From Bog-473 sp963741995 (GTDB lineage Bacteria > Actinomycetota > Acidimicrobiia > Acidimicrobiales > RAAP-2): DNA of 64,000 nucleotides. The position numbers and the translations under genes were made by a program. The notes under the pieces were generated by a model that searched no databases, had not been told where the DNA came from, and saw only the letters and a list, made by a program, of their open reading frames with translations. Below, piece by piece: positions 52,470-63,480 of this stretch. Location: NCBI GenBank assembly GCA_963741995.1, contig CAVUKI010000007.1, forward strand, positions 62,001-126,000. Direction: 5' to 3'. The first letter of the stretch is position 1; every line of letters begins with the position of its first letter.

Positions 52470-52470
52470 G

Positions 52471-52824
52471 CTACTCCCCCAGCCGCATCTCGGGGTAGGC
52501 GTCGAGGAGGGGCTCGACGGCCGCCAGGTAGACCCGGTCCGCCTCGGTGAGCACGGTGTCGGTCCCTCGCGCTCGTGAACTGTGCCCCTCCTCCAGCTCC
52601 TCGATCGCCTCGGGGGCGTAGGCCGCCACGAAGGCCGCGGCGAGGTCGAACCAGTCGGCCCAGTCCTCGGCCACCGCCGCCGGGGTGATGGAACCCTCGA
52701 GGAGGGCGCTGGCGTAGTAGCGCAGGCGCTTGACCACCTCGGGCCGCATCTCGTCGTCCTCATCGAGGTAGTCCAAGGGCCGTTCGTCAATGGAGTCGAG
52801 GTAGGTGACCAAGAACTCGCTCAT
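52471..52824 (-). CDS. Small acidic protein (X), with a truncated copy at 54126-54257
   Basis: 117 residues from ATG 52824 (MSEFLVTYLDSIDERPLDYL). Very acidic, helical, without signal peptide. No known family. Its first 25 codons and about 12 upstream bases (ATCTTGTCCGA) recur at 54126-54257. In both places the gene follows a glycine-rich surface protein copy. It ends 2 bp from the integrase remnant. A partner role for the surface protein is possible but unproven. Confidence 0.6.
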   Translation of the reverse strand: MSEFLVTYLDSIDERPLDYLDEDDEMRPEVVKRLRYYASALLEGSITPAAVAEDWADWFDLAAAFVAAYAPEAIEELEEGHSSRARGTDTVLTEADRVYLAAVEPLLDAYPEMRLGE

Positions 52825-53020
52825 GAACCTATCTTGTCCGACGTGGACGGTGGACTCTGGACAAGGCAGCGGTATTACTTCGCCAACGCAACCCACCCCA
52901 CCCCGAATACTGATTCAGTTACGAGGAGGCGAGGGCGATGCTCATCCCATGCCATACCGAGTTGGTTGGGTGGCTCGTAGTCGTCCACGTCGGGAATGTG
53001 ACTGCTCCCGGTGTGGCGAT

Positions 53021-54125
53021 CTACTGGTAGGCAAAGTTGAGGGCATTGCTTGTCGTCGAGGCCACCCCTGTTGACGTCGCGCTCGTGAACCCCTGAGCTG
53101 AACTCATCGTGAGAGTCGGAATACCGCTTCCGTCGTCATTCTGCATGACCATCTAAACTGCCAAGTCGCCCGCGCTGTTGGTAGTCACGCCGGTTGGCGA
53201 AAAGGTGGTGCTCCCAGCGCTGCTCTCACGCTTGTCAGCGGCGTGACGCCGTCGAGCGGAGTCGTTGCGTTCACCCTACGGAACGCCGCGCGATCTCAGC
53301 AGTCCATCCGAGGTTCACATTGGTACTCGGGGGTGTGAGCGACACGCTCGTACCGGTGGTCAGGAACTTTTCGCAGCTCTCGAAGTAGGCCTTTGCTCCG
53401 GTTCCAGTATTGATCGTTCCACTTTGTTTCCAGCCGCTCGGGCAGGCCAACGTAACCGCGTTGTCCGAGAATGCAATCATGAGGACCAAAAGGTCACCGC
53501 TAGCGGCACCGCTCGGGTATGCAACGGCCTTGGCAGCCGAAGTCGTCCAAGTCTGTGCTGCTCCAACGCTGACATACGTGGGCAGCGTGTGTACGGTTGC
53601 CGTCGTGTCTGATCCCGAAGCAGACGTGTAGTTGGAGTCGCCCGGATAGTTCGCCGTCGCGAGGTAGTTCCCATCGATGGCCCCATTGATTGAGCACGTA
53701 TATGTGGCCACATTCGACGACCCGATGGGACCGGTGGTGGAAGAGCACGATGCTGAACCCGAAGGAGGAGTAATGGACCAGCCCATGACACCCGTGGGCG
53801 TTGGACCGCCAATGGGGCCGGTGACTGTCCGCGGTGAAGGTCAGAGTGCTTCCGGCCTGCACGGGCGCATTGTCGTTGACTGCAATCGTGGGTGTGTACA
53901 CCTGGCTCAAGCCCGGGCCGGTAAAGCTCGCCGAACCGTCCCCCAGCGCTCGACCCAATGGCGCCACCAACTCCACCGCTGGTTGCTGTACCGATGCTGC
54001 TCATGCTGACGATGTAGCTGGTGCCACTGACGGTGATCCCGCCAACATATGCCGACCCGCCTCCGCCGCCCGCGCCGGAGCTGTTTGGGGCCTGTACCTC
54101 CGCCGCCGCCCGAAGCACCCTCACT
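53021..54125 (-). pseudogene. Decayed C-terminal part of a glycine-rich/Ig surface protein (copy 2)
   Basis: Starting inside the glycine-rich region (ASGGGGGTGPKQ, GGGGGSAYVGGITVSGTSYI), it continues through shifted frames to an Ig domain: MGWSITPPSG ... SNVATYTCSINGAIDGNY. It then enters a C-terminal domain different from copy 1 (TYVSVGAAQTWTTSAAKAVA). Near the end there is an in-frame TAG at about 53155, and a final NALNFAYQ stop at 53021. At least three frameshifts plus the stop make it a pseudogene. Confidence 0.7.
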
Positions 54126-54257
54126 GATCTGGCCACGATCTCTGGCGGCTTTAGCCCGAGCGGTTCGATCACCTGGCTGATCCTCGTCGAGGTAGTCGAG
54201 CAGGCGCTCGTCAATGGAGTCGAGGTCGAGGACCAGGAACTCGCTCACGGAGTCCAT
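54126..54257 (-). pseudogene. Truncated copy of small acidic gene X
   Basis: SEFLVLDLDSIDERLLDYLD matches the start of gene X (52824) with few changes. After LDYLDED it runs directly into the glycine-rich sequence of copy 2. The junction is a deletion or recombination point. Confidence 0.7.
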
Positions 54258-54307
54258 CTTGTCCGATAGGGCATTGGACCCTCGACAGTGCACAGGTCTC
54301 CGGTCGA

Positions 54308-57300
54308 TCAGGGTGTAAAGGCAGCCACGACTGAGGAAAAGTGTGCCTTGCTGGACGACCACAAGGTCTGAGCGCTCGTGGCACTGGTCTCGATGAGGTA
54401 AGCGCCATAACCCCACATGGAAGAAAGTTCCAGTGCGGCAGTCGGTGAGAACTGTGAGAACCCGCCGTTGGGCGTTGCTGCTGTGTTGCCGTTTGTTCCG
54501 GTGTATTCGGCTCCAGAGATGACCAACTCTCCGATCCCCGACGGGGTGATGGACCCGGCAGTGACGCTCGCGCTGTTGGCGGTCTGACCACACGCCATCG
54601 TTCGCAGTGTCACCGCAGGTAACTGAACTATCGACGCCAGCGATCTTGGTCCACTCCGACACATCGACCATCGTGAAGGCAGTGTTGGTGCTCCCCGTCA
54701 CGGTGATCGTGCCACCACCAGTTTGGGTGGTTGTGACCGTCCCATACCAGATCTCGGAATCGCCGTCGGTTGAAGAGCCACCGGTACCCGCGACCTGTGT
54801 CCAACTCCCTGAGCCCGTTGAAGGGACACCGCCTCCACTGATGCCGGTCACTGTCGCAGAACTGCTCGTTCCAAGATCGACAACGGCGATGAGGGTGTCG
54901 CCTGCCGTGATGGAGTTGTTTAGGACAACGCCTTGAGTATGAGCACCACTAGACGACCCAGCCCTATTGCTCTGGACATATGCGATGACGGGAAGGACCG
55001 TGGCCGTGGTGTCCGACCCCGACGCAGCGCTGTAGTTGGAGTCGCCTGGGTAGTTGGCCGTTGCGCTGTAGGTGCCGTTTACGGCGCTGCTGATCGAGCA
55101 GGTGTAAGTCGCCACGTTCGACGACCCAGTGGGACCCGAGGTGGAAGAACATGAGTTCGAACCGCCGCCTGGGGGCGTAATCGCCCAGCCCATTGTGCCG
55201 GCCGGTGTGGGACCACCACTCGGGCCGGTGACCGTGGCAGTAAAGGTCAGGGTGCTTCCGGCCTGCACAGGCAAGTTGTCACTGACCGCTACCGTGGGCA
55301 TGTAGTACACCGTGAGGCCCGGGCCGGTGAACGTAGCCGAGCCATCTCCTCCCGAAGCCCCGGTGCTGCCGCTGGGCCCGTTATTGGTACCTGTTCCGAT
55401 GCTGCTCATGGCGACGGTGTAGTTGGTGCTATTGACGGTGGCGCCACCGGTGTACGCGGAACCACCACCACCACCACCGGCACCGGATTGGTATGGACCG
55501 GTACCTCCACCGCCGCCAGAGTTCTGGCCGCCACCGCCACCGCCACCGCCTGCGCCCTGTCCGCTCGAGATGCTGCCACCGTTGCCTCCGCCGCCGTAGC
55601 TGGCGTTGTTGGACCCGGTGGCGGCGTTGTTGGCGTTACCGCCGTTACCACCGGCCTGCGGCGATCCGGTTTCCGCCGCGCCACCTGTGCCAAGTGAGTT
55701 CACGATCCCGGTGCAGGGTAGGCTGCCACTGGCATTGTCGACCGTTTGGCCGTAGTTGCCGAATCCGCCACCGGCCGTGCCATACCCCACCTTGCCTGCC
55801 GTGCCGATGCTCGTCCCACATGTCTGTGGCCCGGACACGCCACCACTGCCTGCGCCACCGCTCGCGTTCGCACTCGCGTTTCCGTATGCGCCGCCACCAC
55901 CACCACCGCCGATCTCCACGATCGTGTTGGCGGGCGCGCCTTGGAGGTAAATGCAGGTGGCGCCGCCGCCACCACCGCCAGCCGCGGTGCCGCCGCCGCC
56001 ACCCGCGCCACCGGCAGCACAACCCGCACCGCCCGCACCGCCCGCACCGCCCGCAGTGAAGCCACTACCACCGCCACCACCGCCACCACCTACGACAACC
56101 GTGAAGTTGGTTGGTGTCGCACTTGCAGGGACCGAGATGGTTCCTGTCGCCGTCCCTCCAGCCCCACCAGCACCTCCACCACTATTCCCTTGTTCACCAC
56201 TACCGCCTCCAGCGCCAAGCATGGTGAAGTCGATCGTCGTGGCGGAAGTCGAAGCCGGAACTGTCAGCCCGTACGTGCCAGCGCTCGCGAAGGTGACCGT
56301 GTTGTACTTGACGAAGGTGAGCGTGGTCCCAGAGTTCGTGTTGCCCGCGTTGTCGGTGCCGGTGACCACCTCGATGGGACCGCTGGTGGTGCCAGCGCTC
56401 CAGCTGAAAGTGCTCGACACGTAGGGCCCACCGGTCGGGGTGGTCACGGTGCCGCCGGTGTGGGTCCAGCCGGTGGCGGTCCCACCAAGGGCCGGGAAGG
56501 CGCTCGAGGCCGGACCGGAGCCCGAGTCGCTCAAGGCGTTGGTGATCGTCAAGGACCCGGCTATCGAGCCCTGGTAGTAGACGGTGGTGCCCGAGAGGAA
56601 CGAGCCACCGCCGGTCTGACCGGACAGGGTCAGGTTGTTCACCGGGGCCGTCGAGTCGAAGGTGGTCGTCACGCTGGAGGTCGTCCCGGTGTTCCCGGCG
56701 TTGTCGGTGCTCTTGGCCGTGACCGTGTAGCCGCCGTCGGCGGGCAGGGCGAAGGCGTAGGTCCACGAGCCGGTGCCGCTGGCCGCGTTGAAGACCGCGG
56801 TGCTCTGCCAGGTCGAGTTGCCGCCGTTCCAGTACTTGGTGTTGTTGACACCGCTGGTGGCCTGGATCTCGACCTGGGTGGAGGCCACGCCCGAGCCGCC
56901 GGTGTTGTCACTGGCCGTGCCGGTGATGTTCCCCGACCAGACGTGGGTGCCGCCCGAGCTGTAGACGGTCGAGGCAGCCGGGTAGGTGATGACCGGGGCG
57001 TTGGGGGCCGTCGAGTCGAAGGTGGTCGTCACGCTGGAGGTCGTCCCGGTGTTCCCGGCGTTGTCGGTGCTCTTGGCCGTGACCGTGTAGCCGCCGTCGG
57101 CGGGCAGGGCGAAGGCGTAGGTCCACGAGCCGGTGCCGCTGGCCGCGTTGAAGACCGCGGTGCTCTGCCAGGTCGAGTTGCCGCCGTTCCAGTACTTGGT
57201 GTTGTTGACACCGCTGGTGGCCTGGATCTCGACCTGGGTGGAGGCCACGCCCGAGCCGCCGGTGTTGTCACTGGCCGTGCCGGTGATGTTCCCCGACCAG

Positions 57301-58262
57301 ACGTGGGTGCCGCCCGAGCTGTAGACGGTCGAGGCAGCCGGGTAGGTGATGACCGGGGCGTTGGGGGCCGTCGAGTCGAAGGTGAAGCTGTTCGACGAGG
57401 CGGCCCACATGTTGCCCGCCCGGTCCGTCGCGGTGACCGCCACGGAGTAGGTCCCGTCGGCGGGGAAGTTCGAGCTGGTGAAGCCGTAGGTCCACAGCCC
57501 GGTGCTCGAGGTGTAGCTGGTCGGGTTGAACGTGTGGCTGCCGCTTTGGAAGGCGCTGCCGTTCCAGGTGTAGCCGTTCGAGGACTCGGTGATGGTCAGG
57601 CTGATCGAGCTGGTCCCCGAGATGCCGCTGGTGGCGTCGGTGGCCTGGCCGCAGATCGTCGCGATCGCACCGCACGGGGTCGAGCCGCCGCTCGTCCACC
57701 CGCTCGAGTTGTAGTTGCCGTTGTTCGCCGGGTAAGTGACCGAGACCGTCGGGGGCGTCGTATCCACCGTTACGCTGCCACTGTTCGCGCTTTCAGTTCC
57801 CACCCAGTTGGATATGGCTGGCCAAGTTGGAGTATCGGTGTACTGCCATTTTCCGTCAGGCACATTGGATTCGGTACAAGTGATGGTGCCCGTCCCTGAA
57901 CAGGAGGCACTGATCGCCACAGAAGAGCCGCCCGCCGCAGGGTAGCGCTTGAGCGTGTACTGCGACGCTGGTATCGGTACACCAGCTGTCGTTGACGCCT
58001 GGACGAACGAGACCGACACCGTGCTGCTATTGGGGTTTGGCGTTGTCGTCGGCGTGCCAGGTGTCGCACCTTGCGGAAGCACGTCTGCGACCGCTTGGGC
58101 AGTGTGCCCATTGCTCGAATCCGTGAACGTCCAGTAGGCGAAGGCTGCCCCAGCTCCGAGCAAGCAGGCCGCGAACACCCCACCGAGAACAGCAGCGACC
58201 AGCCGACGACGTCGGGTCACACGGCGTGGCACAAAGGCCCTGGCGACATGGTTCGCCGTCAT
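54308..58262 (-). CDS. Large surface protein: TasA-like N-terminus, Ig repeats, glycine-rich region, C-terminal beta domain; one frameshift
   Basis: ATG 58262 overlaps the preceding stop. The N-terminus has a basic segment and a span ending GAGAAFAYWTFTDSS, as in SipW-dependent exported proteins. Residues 100-230 are Ig-like. Two identical 120-residue Ig units follow (VITYPAASTVYSSGGTHVWS), then a third Ig-type domain, a glycine-rich region of about 260 residues with GGGGGGGG runs, a YPGDSNYSAAS Ig domain and a C-terminal beta domain. The frame breaks near 54592; the correct end is SAHFSSV-type ...KAHFSSVVAAFTP at 54308. About 1,318 residues in all. Probably an adhesin or matrix protein. Confidence 0.78.
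56647..57366 (-). repeat. Two identical tandem 360-bp coding repeats
   Basis: Units 56647-57006 and 57007-57366 appear identical base for base. Each encodes a 120-residue Ig-like domain. Such exact copies suggest very recent duplication, and they are prone to assembly collapse or expansion. Confidence 0.93.
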
Positions 58263-58777
58263 CCCGAGTGCACCGTGATCGAGACGGGAATGGAGAACGT
58301 CGCACCCTGGCAGCCGTTGGGGGCCGCGGCGCTCATGAATGCGGCACCGGAGAGATCCACCGGATAAGCCGTCTGGTTCTTAGGGATGTCGATGGAGAGG
58401 TTCGATTGATTGACGAAGCTGACTCCTGTCGGGGTGCAGCTTGGGTTTCCGCTACCTGCGCTGACGGTGCCGTTACCCGAAGCGCTGACCAGCGTGACCG
58501 GGAACGAGTTGGGGTTCTCCACGCTCAGGGTCACGTCCCCGTACTCGCCCGGCAACAGCGGCGTACCTGAAGTTGTCGCAGCCGCCACCGTGACCGCGAG
58601 CATCGTGTGCACACTGCCCGAGCCCGACCCGCTTCCCGAGCTCGTGAAGTAAGCGTAGGCCGCCCCTCCACCGAGTCCCAGCACCAGGGCGATGGCGGCT
58701 CCGAGAACTAGGGGCATGCGCAGCCAACGCCGGGGGCTAGTCCGTCGCAGAGCGCCTGAGAAAACGGAGCGCCTCAT
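58259..58777 (-). CDS. Exported TasA/camelysin-like protein
   Basis: ATG 58777 overlaps the preceding stop (ATGA). The 172-residue protein has an N-terminal basic region and hydrophobic span MPLVLGAAIALVLGLGGGAA, ending AYAYFTSSGSGSGSGS. This arrangement is like SipW-cleaved TasA/camelysin precursors. A single beta domain follows, with VTLSVENPNSFPVTLVSA, which resembles the TasA core. A homologous start occurs in the gene at 62622-63152. It probably forms fibres or coats the cell surface. Confidence 0.7.
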   Translation of the reverse strand: MRRSVFSGALRRTSPRRWLRMPLVLGAAIALVLGLGGGAAYAYFTSSGSGSGSGSVHTMLAVTVAAATTSGTPLLPGEYGDVTLSVENPNSFPVTLVSASGNGTVSAGSGNPSCTPTGVSFVNQSNLSIDIPKNQTAYPVDLSGAAFMSAAAPNGCQGATFSIPVSITVHSG

Positions 58778-61700
58778 GGCGAGACCACCGTGCAGTTCGT
58801 GATGGTGTCGTGGTAGTAGGCGGCCGTCGTGCCGTGGTAGCTCGACGGCGGCTTGGGAAGGTGGCACACGTTGGTGCGGTGCGCCTGCCCGCTGAAGGAG
58901 TTGTACGTCCCCGACCCGAGGTAGATGGTCTCGTTGCCGTTGCCCCCGTCGATGTCGTCGTGCGAGCCGGGGCTCTGGATGGTGACAGTGTCGGTCCCGC
59001 TCCCGAGGTTGACGTCGTTGTACGAACCGATCCCGACCGTCACGGTGTCGTTCCCGTTGCCGACGATGACCTCGCTGTCCGAGCCGTTGCCCAACGTCAC
59101 TGTGTCGGTGCCGTCACCGGTCTCAACACCGTCCGAGCCGTTCCCGAGGCTGACCTTGTCGTTGCCGTTCCCCAAGATGACGGTGTTCGAGCCGTTGCCA
59201 GCGGCCACTCCGTCGTTGCCGTCCCCGTCGAAAATCACGTTGTTCCCGTCGCCGGCGTCGATGCAGTCGTTTCCGGCATAGCCGTCGAACCAGTAGCTGG
59301 CGCCCAAGGCGTAGATGAGGTCGTTGCCGTTCGTCCCGTAGAGGAACGGATCGGCCGGGGTGCCGGTGATGATGTCGCTGTAGCCGCCTGCCGCACACAC
59401 GCTTGGAACGTTCCGAGACCACCTGGGTCACGACGTTCGACGTCGAGCCGCCGTAGTTGCCCGACGCCCCGTAGACCGCCTCGACGTAGGTGGTGCCCAC
59501 CGGGAGGCTCGAGGTCGAGTAGCTGGCCTTGCCCGAGGCGAGGGTCCCGGTCCCGAGCGAGGTCTTGGTGCGAGCAGCTGTTGGTGGTGCAGCTGTAGAA
59601 GGTCACCGTGCCCGCTCGGCGTGCCCGAAGAAGACGAGACGGTGTCGGAGAAGGTGACCGAGGAGCCGTAGATCGACGGGTTGGGCGAGGAGGTGAGGAC
59701 CGAGGTGGTCCAGAGCGCGTTGACCACCTGGGTCACCACGTTCGACGTCGAGCCGCCGTAGTTGCCCGAGGCCCCGTAGACCGCCTCGACGTAGGTGGTG
59801 CCCACCGGGAGGCTCGTGGTCGAGTAGCTGGCCTTGCCCGAGGCGAGGGTCTCGGTCCCGAGCGAGGTCTTGGTGCCACAGCTGTTGGTGGTGCAGCTGT
59901 AGAAGGTCACCGTGCCCGCTGGGGTGCCCGAAGAAGCCGAGACGGTGTCGGAAAGGCGACCGAGGTGCCGTAGCTCGACGGGTTGGGCGAGGAGGTGAGG
60001 ACCGAGGTGGTCGAGAGCGCGTTGACCACCTGGGTCACGACGTTCGACGTCGAGCCGCCGTAGTTGCCCGACGCCCCGTAGGCCGCCTCGACGTAGGTGG
60101 TGCCCACCGGGAGGCTCGTGGTCGAGTAGGTGGCCTTGCCCGAGGCGAGGGTCTCGGTCCCGAGCGAGGTCTTGGTGCCACAGCTGTTGGTGGTGCAGCT
60201 GTAGAAGGTCACCGTGCCCGCTGGGGTGCCCGAAGAAGCCGAGACGGTGTCGGAGAAGGTGACCGAGGTGCCGTAGCTCGACGGGTTGGGCGAGGAGGTG
60301 AGGACCGAGGTGGTCCCGAGCGCGTTGACCACCTGGGTCACGACGTTCGACGTCGAGCCGGCGTAGTTGCCCGACGCCCCGTAGACCGCCTCGACGTAGG
60401 TGGTGCCCACCGGGAGGCTCGTCGTCGAGTAGGTGGCCTTGCCCGAGGCGAGGGTCTCGGTCCCGAGCGAGGTCTTGGTGCCACAGGCTGTTGGTGGTGC
60501 AGCTGTAGAAGGTCACCGTGCCGCTGGGGTGCCCGAAGAAGCCGAGACGGTGTCGGAGAAGGTGACCGAGGTGCCGTAGCTCGACGGGTTGGGCGAGCAG
60601 GTGAGGACCGAGGTGGTCCCGAGCGCGTTGACCACCTGGGTCACCACGTTCGACGTCGAGCCGGCGTAGTTGCCCGAAGCCCCGTAGATCGCCTCGACGT
60701 AGGTGGTGCCCACCGGGAGGCTCGTCGTCGAGTAGGTGGCCTTGCCCGAGGCGAGGGTCTCGGTCCCGAGCGAGGTCTTGGTCCAGCAGGCTGTTGGTGG
60801 TGCAGCTGTAGAAGGTCACCGTGCCGCTGGGCGTGCCCGAAGAGGCCGAGACGGTGTCGGTGAAGGTGACCGAGGTGCCGTAGCTCGACGGGTTGGGCGA
60901 GCTGGTGAGGACCGAGGTGGTCCCGAGCGCGTTGACCACCTGGGTCACCACGTTCGACGTCGAGCCGACGTAGTTGCCCGACGCCCCGTAGATGGCCTCG
61001 ACGTAGGTGGTGCCGACCGGCAGGCTCGAGGTGGAGTTGCTGGCCTTGCCCGAGGCTGAGGGTCCCGGTCCCGAGCGAGGTCTTGGTGCCACAGGCTGTT
61101 GGTGGTGCAGCTGTAGAAGGTCACCGTGCCGCTGGGGGTGCCCGAAGACGCCGAGACGGTGGCGGTGAAGGTGACCGAGGGGCCGAAGTTCGAGGGGTTG
61201 GGCGACGAGGTGAGGACCGAGGTGGTCCGATGGCCTTGACCACCTGGGCCACGCAGTCGAGGTGGAGCCGCTGTAGTTGCCCGAGCCGCCGTAGACGGCC
61301 TCGACGTAGGTGGTCCCACCGGGAGGCTCGAGGTGGACAAGGTGGCCTTGCCCGCGGCCGAGGGTCTCGGTGCCGAGCGAGGTCTTGGTACCACAGGCCG
61401 CCGAGGTGCCGCAGCTGTAGAAGGTGACCGTGCCCGCTGGGGTGCCCGAAGAAGCCGAGACGGTGGCGGTGAAGGTGACCGAGTTGCCGTAGTTCGAGGG
61501 GTTGGGCGACGAGGTGAGGGTCGAGGAGGTCCTGAGGTCGAGGAGCTGACCACCTGGCACAGGGTCCCCGAGGTCGAGTTCGTGAAGTTCCCGTCAGTGT
61601 TCACGTAGGAGGCCGTGATCGGGTGCGGGCTGCCCGCCGTCGTGGTGTAAGTCCGTGCACTGGGCCGTCGCCGTCATGGTCCCTGTCGAGGTGACGGCCA

Positions 61701-62474
61701 CGGCGTTGCAGATGGTCGTGCCGTTGTCCTTGAAGGTGACTGTCCCCGTCGGGCTGGAGGGGACCGGGTCCTGGCTGGAGCGTTGTCCTTGAAGGTCACG
61801 GTCCCCGTCGGGCTGGAAGGAACGGGGTTTTGGCTGGTCGTGGCCGAGGCGGTCACCGTTGCCGTGTAGGTGACGCTCTGGCCGACCGTCGAGGGGTTCT
61901 GGCTCGAGGCCAGACCCGTGGAGGTGCCGTAGACCTCGGTGTAGTTGGCGGTCCCTGAGTAGACGAAGTGGTAGGTGTAGGTCTCGCAGTCGTCCTGGGG
62001 GGCGCCGTTGTCCTTCAACTCGACGGGCACGCCGGGGCTGGTGGCGTCGCCGCCCCCGGCCACGTTGAAGGACCCCGAGAAGGTAGGGAGCACCAAGTTG
62101 GTCCCCGAGCAGTCGGCGGGAGGTGCCGGGTAGTCCGTGGTGTCGAGGGCGGTCGTGATGCTTTGGACCGAGATGGCCGCCTTCAGGTTGTTGTGGACGC
62201 TGAAGACCACGCAGCGGGTGACCGCTGGGTAGAGGAGGGCCGGGGTCCCCGAGCATGAGGCGGCGGGGTAGGCACCCGACGGGGTCGTGTAGGTCGTGCT
62301 GGTGATCGTGAAGCTCGACGAGCCAGAGGTCAGGTCGAAGCCGAGGTGCTGGGCGATGGCCGACTTGGTGCCGAGCACGGACGAGGAGACACCGAACGCG
62401 AGGGCGGCGACGACGAGCGCGATGGCACCAGATGCCATCACCGACTTCGTCCTCTTGAACCGCTCTGACTTCAT
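58774..62474 (-). CDS. Secreted Ig-repeat protein with RTX-like C-terminus, multiple frameshifts
   Basis: ATG 62474 (MKSERFKRTKSVMASGAIAL) has GAGGAA upstream and a signal segment ending SAIAQH. An N-terminal domain with several cysteines follows, and from about 61900 TVGQSVTYTATVTASA-type Ig units. Seven tandem units of about 300 bp lie between 59419 and 61560 (SSPNPSSYGTSVTFSDTVSA, GTVTFYSCTTNSCGTKTSLG). The C-terminal 200 residues are RTX-like nonapeptides (GNGNDKVSLGNGSDGVETGD) and a cysteine-containing tail. At least six frameshifts lie within the repeats. The intact protein would have about 1,230 residues and is likely a calcium-dependent adhesin. Confidence 0.7.
59419..61560 (-). repeat. 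Array of seven ~300-bp Ig-encoding repeats
   Basis: Unit boundaries recur near 59419, 59719, 60020, 60323, 60627, 60930, 61233 and 61540. Similarity between units is high, and frame changes cluster at CAG/CAGG variants in the TTNSC..GTKTS segment. Confidence 0.88.
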
Positions 62475-62621
62475 CTATTCCTCGTTTTCACCGTGATGGG
62501 CAAGCCCACCGAGGGACTTCAGGTTCCACCCTCCTGAAATCCCTCGCTGATCTCACCCGGTGGTTGGCCGGGCCACGGAGGAGATCCGTGGCCCGGCCTT
62601 CCGACCGAGTTGGGCTGCTGA

Positions 62622-63152
62622 CTAGTTGCTGCTGTAGTGGATGACGACCGACAGGCCCTCGCAGGAGTCCTGGTTCTGAGTCGCCAGGTCGTTGAACTGG
62701 ATGGTGTTGGCCGTGCCGGGGCTCGTTGAAGCCGAGCCGCTCGGAGCCAGATCCTGAGCAGTCCATCCTGCAATCGTGACGGGGCTACCGGCCGTGGTCC
62801 CTGCAACACCGTCGAGCAGGTAGTCAGCCGACGAGCACGTGTAGCCAGCGACCGGGGTCGCACCTGTCACCGTCAGGTAGAGCAGTGATCGCCGAGACGT
62901 ACTGGCTCTGTGAAGCACTGGGGTTCGTCGCCGTAACGGTGATGTCACTGCGCCGCGGCGCCAGGAAGCAGGCCGGTGAACGGACCGTTGTCAGTGATGT
63001 TCACCGTGCGATGCCGAGCCCGTCGTCGCCGAGCCGGTGCCGGAGCCCGTCGTCGTGAAGTAGGCGAACGCCGCACCAGCAGCACCGAGGGTCATCCCCG
63101 CGGCGAGGCCGATGGCCACCACCTTCTTGTTCATGAATCGCTTCATATTCAT
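62622..63152 (-). CDS. Exported TasA/camelysin-like protein, frameshifted
   Basis: ATG 63152 has AAGGAG nine bases upstream. The start MNMKRFMNKKVVAIGLAAGM continues to AAGAAFAYFTTTGSGTGSAT, a SipW-type signal similar to the proteins at 58777 and 58262. Further parts, VNITDNGPFTGLLPGAAA, SDITVTATNPSASQ and LYLTVTGATPVAGYTCSSAD, are coherent but lie in three frames before the end EGLSVVIHYSSN. The intact length would be about 175 residues. It is the first gene of the minus-strand surface operon. Confidence 0.68.
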
Positions 63153-63480
63153 CTGTTTGTGCTCCTTGGGTTGAGTTGATTGCTGAATCTGGGCGCAGGT
63201 TTCGCCATTCGCTCCCCACAGGCCCGGCGACCAAACTCGGTCTGTGGATCAACACGTCGCCCAAGGAACCGAGAACCGGCGGTTCTCGGGTTCTGCAAAG
63301 GAGCAACTTCGCTCCCCATTGCCGCGGCCAGCCGGGGCGGGGTTGCCCCGCCTGCCAGAACCGCAACACCTCTGCTGATCTTGAGAGGAAGGCGCGTTGC
63401 CGGGCCTTCCTGCTGCGACCGGACGGGTCGGGGTTGCCCCGCCGGCCAGAACCGCAACATCTGCGGGTCCACGAGGGCCA
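63153..63480 (-). other. Leader region of the surface-protein operon with repeats and hairpins
   Basis: No gene. Two 31-bp direct repeats (63338-63368 and 63429-63459) differ at one base; the first includes the GGCGGGG/CCCCGCC hairpin. A 9-bp hairpin CCGAGAACC ggc GGTTCTCGG lies at 63269-63289 and GGAGC/GCTCC near 63304. No T-runs follow them. It may be a long structured 5' leader. Confidence 0.5.
63338..63459. repeat. Pair of 31-bp direct repeats, 91 bp apart
   Basis: Both copies read CGGGGTTGCCCCGCC, one variable base after C-C-T/G, then GCCAGAACCGCAACA. Only two copies exist, so this is not a CRISPR array. Confidence 0.85.

Noticed and set aside
55746..57899. A 717-codon open frame on the plus strand
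   Set aside because: It mirrors the glycine/Ig-encoding minus-strand gene and shows the same repeat twice only because the DNA is duplicated. It has no domain-like features.
51891..58262. Contact-dependent inhibition toxin-immunity system
   Set aside because: The C-terminal domains look like beta-rich adhesive folds, with no pretoxin, HINT or nuclease motifs. Only the cassette layout is similar.
63338..63459. Possible CRISPR
   Set aside because: Only two repeats, 91 bp apart, and no cas genes.
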